The notes beneath the pieces are model-generated. The model was not told the origin of the DNA, did not search any database, and was given only the letters and a program-made list of their open reading frames with translations. Of a DNA stretch of 64,000 nt, positions 57,934 through 64,000 are shown in pieces. The stretch is from Candidatus Alistipes intestinipullorum. Its GTDB lineage: Bacteria > Bacteroidota > Bacteroidia > Bacteroidales > Rikenellaceae. The position numbers and the translations under genes are program-made. Position 1 is the stretch's first letter, and each line of letters opens with the position of its first letter. The stretch is taken from contig DXGO01000121.1 of assembly GCA_019113885.1 (NCBI GenBank), positions 1-64,000 of the forward strand, read 5' to 3'.

Positions 57934-58901
57934 CAGTCGAAAAAGTCGTCTTCGGTTTGACGCCGTGGGTTCTCGGAAGCCTCCTCGCGCGGCGCGGCGA
58001 GCGTGTCGTCGAACGACAGCTCCGCCAGCGAATCGGCCCGTTGCTGTTCTTCGATTTTACGCTCTTCGGCTGCTGCCGCGGCCTGCTTCTCGGCTTCGGT
58101 GCGGTGCTTGTCCAATTTGTCTTCGTCGAGTGTGAGCCGCAGGGAGACTTTCGATCCCAATCCTGCACTGCGTTCGGCTCCGGGGGTCTGGAGGTAGACG
58201 CGCGCATCCTTTTGGTTGAGGAGGTTGATCCCTTCATCGAAGTCGATGCGCCCGATGTTGAGCCCCAGTTCCCAGAGGCGGCTCTTCGCCTGGGCGAGGG
58301 GGTATCCCACGACCTGGGGCACGATCGTCGTCCCGGCGCCCTCCTCGACGCCGACATAGAGCGTCACGCCCGACCCCATTTCGGCTTCGATGCGGCTTTT
58401 CGGGGTGACGGGACGTCCGTCGAAGTACTCTTCGAGGACGTAGTTGGTGGCCATGTCGGGGCGGTATATGAGTTCCGCGATCTCGAGTCCGGCGATTTCG
58501 AGCATGTTCTTGGCCTGACGCAGCGAGCGGTCGGCCACATAGGGAATCTGGACCATCTTTTGCCGGAAGGAGTTGATCGTGACGTAGATCGTCCGTCCGG
58601 GCTTCACCTCCACGCCTCCTTCGGGCAGTTGGTCGAGGATGATGCCGCCCTCGTAGGCCGGTACGAACAGCGAATCGTTGATATGGATCCGGAGGTCGTA
58701 TTTGCGGGCGATCTCGCAGGCCTTTTCGAGCGGGAATCCCGAAAAATCGGGAACGTTCCGTCGGGCTCCGTGGCGGGTGCCGATCTGCATGAGGAGATGC
58801 GCGGCGATGGCCATGGCGAGGATAATGGCTGCGATCAGGACGATGTTCCAGAGCAACGGGCGTTGCCTGAGCCGGGAGATGAAGGTTTCACGCTTTTTCA
58901 T
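57933..58901 (-). CDS. PASTA-domain membrane protein
   Basis: N-terminal TM, about 3 PASTA repeats (VPDFSGFPLEKACEIARKYDL.., VPQVVGYPLAQAKSRLWELGL..), Glu/Lys-rich C-tail; stop/start overlap with RluD-like gene. Confidence 0.88.
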   Translation of the reverse strand: MKKRETFISRLRQRPLLWNIVLIAAIILAMAIAAHLLMQIGTRHGARRNVPDFSGFPLEKACEIARKYDLRIHINDSLFVPAYEGGIILDQLPEGGVEVKPGRTIYVTINSFRQKMVQIPYVADRSLRQAKNMLEIAGLEIAELIYRPDMATNYVLEEYFDGRPVTPKSRIEAEMGSGVTLYVGVEEGAGTTIVPQVVGYPLAQAKSRLWELGLNIGRIDFDEGINLLNQKDARVYLQTPGAERSAGLGSKVSLRLTLDEDKLDKHRTEAEKQAAAAAEERKIEEQQRADSLAELSFDDTLAAPREEASENPRRQTEDDFFD

Positions 58902-58912
58902 GGTCGGGGATG

Positions 58913-60016
58913 TTATTTCGGGGCCTTGCGGTAGAGGTATATGGCGATGCCGAGGTAGATGATGTTCGGGAGCCATACGGCCAGACCGGGGGGCAGGGAG
59001 CCGCTTTTGGCGAACTCCTCGAAGAAACGGTTGAAGAGGATGTACGAGAAACAGAGTCCCGTACCGATTCCGATGTGGAGACCGGTGCCGCCGCGGACCT
59101 TACGCGACGAGAGCGAGACGCCGATCAGGGTGAGGATGAATGTCGAGAGCGGGTAGGCATACCGGGCGTGCTGCTCGACCTTGATGATGTTGACCGAGTC
59201 GGAACCTTTGGCCTGTTGTTGGTGGAGGAACTCGTTCAGCTCGGAGATGTTCATGGTCTGGATCAGGTCGTTGATTTCGCCCAGTTCGGAGATGTCGAGG
59301 TTGATGAGGGTGTCGAGGTTCCGGTACTGTTCGAAGGTCTCCATGCCGAGTGAGTCGAATTGCCGTTTGATGTATCGCGAGGCAGTCCAACGCCGGGTTT
59401 CGGGGTTGAATTTGGCGTCGGAGGCTTCGAGTGAATGGGTCATGGTGCCGCCGACATACCGTTCGAGGGCGAAGAACGAAGCCTGGTGTCCGCCGTCGTT
59501 GTACCCTCGGACATAGGCGAAGGTGCCGGGTTCGATCTGGCGGTAGATGTGGTAGTTGTATTTGGTATTCTGCTTGCGCTTGATGTACTGTTGCTCGAAG
59601 GCGACGATGTGGCGTTGCGAGAGGGGTATGAGCCAGAGGTTGAGGGTCAGCGAGAGAGACCCGATGATGAGCGCTCCGAGGAAGTAGGGCCACATGAGCC
59701 TTCGGAACGACATGCCGCCGGAGAGCATGGCGACGATTTCGGTCTGATAGGCCATCTTCGAGGTGAAGAAGATGCAGGCGATAAAGGTGAACAGACCGCT
59801 GAACTGGTTGATGAAGAAGGGGATGAAGTTGAGGTAATACTCGAAGATCACCTCCTTGAACGGGGCGTGCAGTTCGGTGAAGTCGTCGACCTTCTCGACA
59901 TAGTCGAAGACCACGACGATGACGATGATCATCGAGATGGCGAAGAAGTAGGTCATCAGGAACTTCCCGAGTATGTAGCGGTCCAGGATTTTGAATCCGG
60001 GGAATTTCAGTCTCAT
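58913..60016 (-). CDS. LptF/LptG (YjgP/YjgQ) family permease
   Basis: FKILDRYILGKFLMTYFFAISMIIVIVVVFDYVEKVDDF; SLSSRKVRGGTGLHIGIGTGLCFSYI. Confidence 0.9.
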   Translation of the reverse strand: MRLKFPGFKILDRYILGKFLMTYFFAISMIIVIVVVFDYVEKVDDFTELHAPFKEVIFEYYLNFIPFFINQFSGLFTFIACIFFTSKMAYQTEIVAMLSGGMSFRRLMWPYFLGALIIGSLSLTLNLWLIPLSQRHIVAFEQQYIKRKQNTKYNYHIYRQIEPGTFAYVRGYNDGGHQASFFALERYVGGTMTHSLEASDAKFNPETRRWTASRYIKRQFDSLGMETFEQYRNLDTLINLDISELGEINDLIQTMNISELNEFLHQQQAKGSDSVNIIKVEQHARYAYPLSTFILTLIGVSLSSRKVRGGTGLHIGIGTGLCFSYILFNRFFEEFAKSGSLPPGLAVWLPNIIYLGIAIYLYRKAPK

Positions 60017-60022
60017 AGCCCA

Positions 60023-60030
60023 CAAATGTA
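60023..60030 (-). promoter_or_regulatory. Bacteroidetes -7 promoter element
   Basis: caaatgta on + = TACATTTG on -, 6 nt upstream of the LptF/G ATG. Confidence 0.5.
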
Positions 60031-60185
60031 CGACATTTCGCGCGAATTTCGCGCGCTTTCCCTCAAATAATGAGCGGATGCGGCGCCTCGGGCTTTTTCC
60101 TGCCGCGGGTATGCCTCCGGGAAAGGCCGTCTCCGGAACTTCAGGAAGCGACCTACCCGGCGCAGTTTCCGTCTCCGGATGTGGC

Positions 60186-61316
60186 TCAGAGCCTGCGGGT
60201 GAGGCGTGGGACGATCGCCTCCTTCCAGGGCTTGAAATCCCCGGCGAGGATGTGCTCGCGGGCCATCGTCACGAGGCGCAGGTAGAAGGCGATGTTGTGC
60301 AGTGAGGCGATCTGCGCAGCGAGCATCTCGCCGCAGGTGCAGAGGTGGTGCAGGTAGGCCTTCGAGTAGAGCGTGTCGACGAAGGCCGTGCCCTCGGGGT
60401 CGATGGGCGAGAAGTCGTCCTCCCACTTCTTGTTGCGGATGTTGATGATCCCCTCGGCGGTGAATAGCTGCCCGTTGCGGCCGTTGCGCGTGGGCATCAC
60501 GCAGTCGAACATGTCGACGCCGCGCTCGATCGCCTCGAGGATGTTCACCGGAGTTCCGACGCCCATCAGGTAGCGGGGCCGGTCTTCGGGCAGGATGGCG
60601 TTGACCACCTCGATCATCTCGTACATCACCTTGGTGGGCTCGCCGACGGCCAGGCCGCCGATGGCATACCCGTCGGCGTCGTACTGTTTGACGTTTTCGG
60701 CGGCATGGGCGCGGAGGTCGGGGTAGGTGCATCCCTGTACGATGGGGAACAGGGCCTGGTAATGGCCGTATCTGGGAGCCGTCTGGCGGTATCGGTTGAA
60801 GCAACGGTCGAGCCACCGTTCGGTCAGGGCGAGCGACTTGGCGGCGTATTCGCGCGGGGCATCGCCCGGGGGGCACTCGTCGAAGGCCATCATGATGTCG
60901 GCACCGATCGTGCGCTCGGTATCGATCACGCTCTCGGGGGTGAAGAGGTGCTTCGATCCGTCGATGTGCGAGCGGAAGTGGCATCCCTCTTCGGTGAGCT
61001 TGCGGCACGCGGCGAGCGAGAAGACCTGAAAGCCTCCGCTGTCGGTGAGCATCGGGCCGTCCCAGGTCGAGAAGCGGTGTACGCCTCCGGCGCGTTCGAG
61101 AATCTCCATGCCTGGGCGGAGGTAGAGGTGGTAGGTGTTCGCGAGGATGATTTGGGCATGTGCTTCGTCCCGCACGTCGCGGTGGAAGATACCCTTGACG
61201 GTGGCTGCCGTGCCTACGGGCATGAAGATCGGGGTGCGGATGACGCCGTGGTCGGTAGTCAGCTCTCCGGCCCGTGCGCGGGAGGCTGCGTCTTTTTTCT
61301 GAAGGGTGAATTTCAT
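60186..61316 (-). CDS. tgt: tRNA-guanine(34) transglycosylase
   Basis: TPIFMPVGTAATVKG, MLTDSGGFQVFSLA, YAIGGLAVGEP, RYLMGVGTPVNILEAIERGVDMFDCVMPTRNGRNG. Confidence 0.96.
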   Translation of the reverse strand: MKFTLQKKDAASRARAGELTTDHGVIRTPIFMPVGTAATVKGIFHRDVRDEAHAQIILANTYHLYLRPGMEILERAGGVHRFSTWDGPMLTDSGGFQVFSLAACRKLTEEGCHFRSHIDGSKHLFTPESVIDTERTIGADIMMAFDECPPGDAPREYAAKSLALTERWLDRCFNRYRQTAPRYGHYQALFPIVQGCTYPDLRAHAAENVKQYDADGYAIGGLAVGEPTKVMYEMIEVVNAILPEDRPRYLMGVGTPVNILEAIERGVDMFDCVMPTRNGRNGQLFTAEGIINIRNKKWEDDFSPIDPEGTAFVDTLYSKAYLHHLCTCGEMLAAQIASLHNIAFYLRLVTMAREHILAGDFKPWKEAIVPRLTRRL

Positions 61317-61330
61317 AGTCTGCTGTTGGG

Positions 61331-61338
61331 CAAAAATA
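61331..61338 (-). promoter_or_regulatory. Bacteroidetes -7 promoter element for tgt
   Basis: caaaaata on + = TATTTTTG on -. Confidence 0.45.
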
Positions 61339-61351
61339 CGCAAAATATTTC

Positions 61352-61359
61352 TATCTTTG
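61352..61359 (+). promoter_or_regulatory. Bacteroidetes -7 promoter element
   Basis: TATCTTTG, 16 nt upstream of the glycosyltransferase ATG. Confidence 0.65.
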
Positions 61360-61375
61360 CACATATTTTGTCAAT

Positions 61376-62530
61376 ATGCAATTTGTCGATTCATTTCTGG
61401 CGTCTTACGGCTGGGAGGGAGCGGCGCTCGGCGGGGCGATGCTCCTGATGTTCGGCCTGCAGCTCTACTACTATATTTTCATCTATGGCCGTATTCCCGG
61501 CTACAAGAACAACCGGCGGGAGGTGACGTTGCCGACCGAACCTCCGGTATCGGTCATCGTGCCGCTCTTTTCGGAGGACTACTCGTTTGTCGAGGAGCGC
61601 CTGCCGCTGATCCTGGCGCAGAGTTATCCCGATTTCGAGGTGGTGATCGTCTATGTGGGCCACGATACTGACTTCTACGAGGACCTCACCCTGCTCAAGG
61701 CGTCGTTCCCGCAGATCGTGACGACGAAAATCCACCTTGACCCGCGGTTCCCGATCTCCCGCAAGATGGCGCTCAACGTGGGTATCAAGTCGGCGCATTA
61801 CGAGCACCTGATCTTCACGTCGACCGATGCCGTGCCGCAGACCGACCGGTGGCTGTCGCTCATGGCCAAGGGGTTCATGCGCGGGGAGATCGTGGTGGGG
61901 TACTGCGGATTCGAACGTGCGAAGGGATTCACGAACTACCTGATGCGTACGTGGCGGATGATGCACGCCGTGGACTGGATCGCTCGGGCGGTGCGCCGCC
62001 GGCCCTACCGGGGTACGCTCCACAACTTCGGTTTTACCAAACGGCTCTATTTCGGGGCCAACGGATTCAGCCACCTGAACATGAACATCGGCGAGGATGA
62101 CCTCTTTCTGCAACGGGTCATGACGCGCGACAACGTCAGTGTCATCCTTTCGCCGCGGGCCATGCTGCGTGAAAAGGTGTGGGGCGGCATGAAATGGTGG
62201 ATCGGGCAACTGCGCTATTACGGGTCGTCGTTCCGCTTCTATCCGCGCGGTGTGAAGTGTTATGTCCGCTGGGAGCTGATCTCGCGGGTGCTCTTCTTCG
62301 TTGCGGTGATCGTCGCGCTGGTGGCGATGCCGCTGGAGTACAAACTCGTTGCGGCGGGTTTGCTGCTGTTGCGATATGTTGCTGTTGCCGTCGAAGTCCG
62401 CCGGATCGCACGGCGTCTGGGTGAAGGAGGTATGGTGTTGCGTTATTTTCTGTATGACCTTCTGAGCCCGCTGTGGGCGGCAGTACTGGGTGTGCTGCTG
62501 CTGCGCCGCGACGACCGCGTATGGAGATAG
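61376..62530 (+). CDS. Family 2 glycosyltransferase, membrane-associated
   Basis: PPVSVIVPLFSEDYSFVEERLPLILAQSYPDFEVVIVYVGHD; C-terminal TM segments. Confidence 0.87.
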   Translation: MQFVDSFLASYGWEGAALGGAMLLMFGLQLYYYIFIYGRIPGYKNNRREVTLPTEPPVSVIVPLFSEDYSFVEERLPLILAQSYPDFEVVIVYVGHDTDFYEDLTLLKASFPQIVTTKIHLDPRFPISRKMALNVGIKSAHYEHLIFTSTDAVPQTDRWLSLMAKGFMRGEIVVGYCGFERAKGFTNYLMRTWRMMHAVDWIARAVRRRPYRGTLHNFGFTKRLYFGANGFSHLNMNIGEDDLFLQRVMTRDNVSVILSPRAMLREKVWGGMKWWIGQLRYYGSSFRFYPRGVKCYVRWELISRVLFFVAVIVALVAMPLEYKLVAAGLLLLRYVAVAVEVRRIARRLGEGGMVLRYFLYDLLSPLWAAVLGVLLLRRDDRVWR

Positions 62531-63084
62531 CTGACTATATCGTTGCCGATGACCATGAGCTGGTCCGTCGGGCGCTCGATGGTGACGATACGGCTTTCGA
62601 GTATCTGTTCAATCGCTATCGGGATGCGATCCACAGCCTGTTCGTGCAGCGGTTGGGCGGGACGAACGACGCTGACGACCTGTTGCAGGAGACCTTCATC
62701 AAGGTCTACATCAACCTCCACCGCTACAGTGCCGACTATACCTTCGGACAGTGGGTCTATACCATCGCGCGCAATACGTTCATCGACTACGTGCGGCGCC
62801 GGCAGGAGGACCTTCCGATCGACGAGCGCTTCACGGCCCCGGCCTCGAATGCCCCGACGCCCGAGGAGAGTTTCATCAACCTGCAGCAGCGGACGCAGAT
62901 CGAGCACTATCTCGAACGGCTGACGCCGCGTTACCGTCAGTTGATCGTCATGCGCTTTTTCGAGGAGTACTCCTACGAGGAGATCGCCGCGAAACTGTCG
63001 TTGCCGCTGGGGACGGTGAAGACGCAGATACACCGGGCCCGTGAGCAGATGTGCCGCATGATCGTTGAGGGTGAGAAGCATTGA
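62521..63084 (+). CDS. ECF-type RNA polymerase sigma factor
   Basis: sigma-70 region 2 DADDLLQETFIKVYINLHRY and region 4 YSYEEIAAKLSLPLGTVKTQIHRAREQM. Confidence 0.92.
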   Translation: MEIADYIVADDHELVRRALDGDDTAFEYLFNRYRDAIHSLFVQRLGGTNDADDLLQETFIKVYINLHRYSADYTFGQWVYTIARNTFIDYVRRRQEDLPIDERFTAPASNAPTPEESFINLQQRTQIEHYLERLTPRYRQLIVMRFFEEYSYEEIAAKLSLPLGTVKTQIHRAREQMCRMIVEGEKH

Positions 63085-63167
63085 GCCGCCTCCTGTGCGG
63101 GGCGTGTTCGGAAATCTCCGCTACCCGTCTTTTCCGACTTTGTGCTGCCCGCCGTAATACAACGTTT

Positions 63168-63791
63168 ATGGAATTGATAGAAAAATACTTCCCCGACTTG
63201 ACGCCGCTCCAGCGGGAGCGGTTCGCCGCCTTGTGGGACCTTTACGCCGACTGGAATGCCAAGATCAACGTCGTCTCGCGCAAGGACTTCGACCAGCTCT
63301 ACTTGCGGCATGTGCTCCACTCGCTGGCCATCGCCAAGGTGTGCCGGTTCGATGCCGGGGCCCGTGTGTTGGACGTTGGTTGCGGCGGGGGATTCCCGTC
63401 GGTGCCGCTGGCCATTCTCTTTCCGGAGACGCGCTTCACGGCGGCTGATTCGATCCGCAAGAAGATCACCGTAGTCGAAGGGGTTGCGGCGAGCCTCGGA
63501 TTGACGAACCTCACCCCGCGGTGCGTGCGGGTCGAGACCCTTGCCGAACGGTACGACTATGTGGTTTCGCGGGCTGTCACGGCGATGCCGGAATTTGTGA
63601 AGTGGGTGTGGACGAAGCTCGAGCGGGGACAGCACGGGACGCTGCCCAACGGGATTCTCTACCTCAAGGGCGGAGACCTTGCCGAGGAGTTGGCCCGCAC
63701 AGGCCTACGGTGGGATATTTACGACATCCCGGCCTTCTTCGACGAGGAGTTCTTCGAGACGAAGAAGGTGGTTTATACCCCTAAAAAATAG
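63168..63791 (+). CDS. rsmG: 16S rRNA (guanine527-N7)-methyltransferase
   Basis: WNAKINVVSRKDFDQLYLRHVLHSL, VLDVGCGGGFPSVPLAILFPET. Confidence 0.94.
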   Translation: MELIEKYFPDLTPLQRERFAALWDLYADWNAKINVVSRKDFDQLYLRHVLHSLAIAKVCRFDAGARVLDVGCGGGFPSVPLAILFPETRFTAADSIRKKITVVEGVAASLGLTNLTPRCVRVETLAERYDYVVSRAVTAMPEFVKWVWTKLERGQHGTLPNGILYLKGGDLAEELARTGLRWDIYDIPAFFDEEFFETKKVVYTPKK

Positions 63792-63799
63792 GCTTTGCC

Positions 63800-64000
63800 G
63801 TGTTGCCCGATCCGTTACTGTGGTTGCTGCCAGCGGTTTTCGTGCTTCACGAAGTCGAGGAGACCGTCTTTTTGCCGGCCTGGCTGCGACGTCACAGGTC
63901 GGAACTGATGTCTCGATTCCCGCGTTTGTCCGGCCGTCTGCTTCCCCGCCTTGACGGAATCTCCCGGAAGGAGTTTGCCATTATGGCCGTTGAAGAGTCC
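63800..64000 (+). CDS. HXXEE-domain membrane protein (partial, runs off window end)
   Basis: GTG start; VLPDPLLWLLPAVFVLHEVEETVFLPAWLRRHRSEL with HEVEE motif; open to the window edge, absent from the ORF track. Confidence 0.65.
   Translation, partial: MLPDPLLWLLPAVFVLHEVEETVFLPAWLRRHRSELMSRFPRLSGRLLPRLDGISRKEFAIMAVEES

Noticed and set aside
1-64000. Anti-phage defence, toxin-antitoxin, BGC, retron or IS elements
   Set aside because: Looked for characteristic ORFs (transposases, restriction enzymes, reverse transcriptases, NRPS/PKS) and found none
1-64000. tRNA or rRNA genes
   Set aside because: No cloverleaf-like or rRNA-like segments recognised in the few intergenic gaps; cannot be fully excluded without tRNAscan/Infernal

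Overview
GC-rich chromosomal window that looks like Bacteroidales, probably Alistipes-like. The basis is SusC/SusD pairs, TAnnTTTG -7 boxes, DUF4296/P5/DUF6712-type genes and overall gene content; the genus is inference. About 60 intact CDSs are supported. Main blocks: (1) housekeeping genes (M28 peptidase, KdsC-like HAD phosphatase, DUF2520 protein, BrkB/YihY, THUMP-like methyltransferase, ComEC). (2) A GlcNAc-glycan utilisation locus at ~6.6-24.5 kb: LacI-type regulator, NagB, sugar MFS, NagA, two GH20-like enzymes, SusC/SusD, two PKD lipoproteins, two HGSNAT/NagX-like membrane acyltransferases and a GH18. (3) A compact minus-strand operon of phage structural genes at 24.5-32.7 kb: tail-hub-like, ClpP-like prohead protease, major capsid, portal, DUF6712, holin-like and P5/lysozyme-like. 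No terminase, integrase, tape measure or repressor is visible. Its 5' side has GC-rich degenerate direct repeats and a DnaA-box-like cluster. (4) A long housekeeping stretch (MqnA-like, CorA, flippase, HolB-like, FolK, RbfA, LolE-like, XerD, PrmA, RecO, YeiH, YgiQ, MalY, RluD, PASTA protein, LptF/G, Tgt, glycosyltransferase, ECF sigma, RsmG). The best candidate for an undescribed system is the minimal capsid island with its unusual leader region. No tRNA, rRNA or CRISPR was found. All assignments come from reading the sequence, without database searches.
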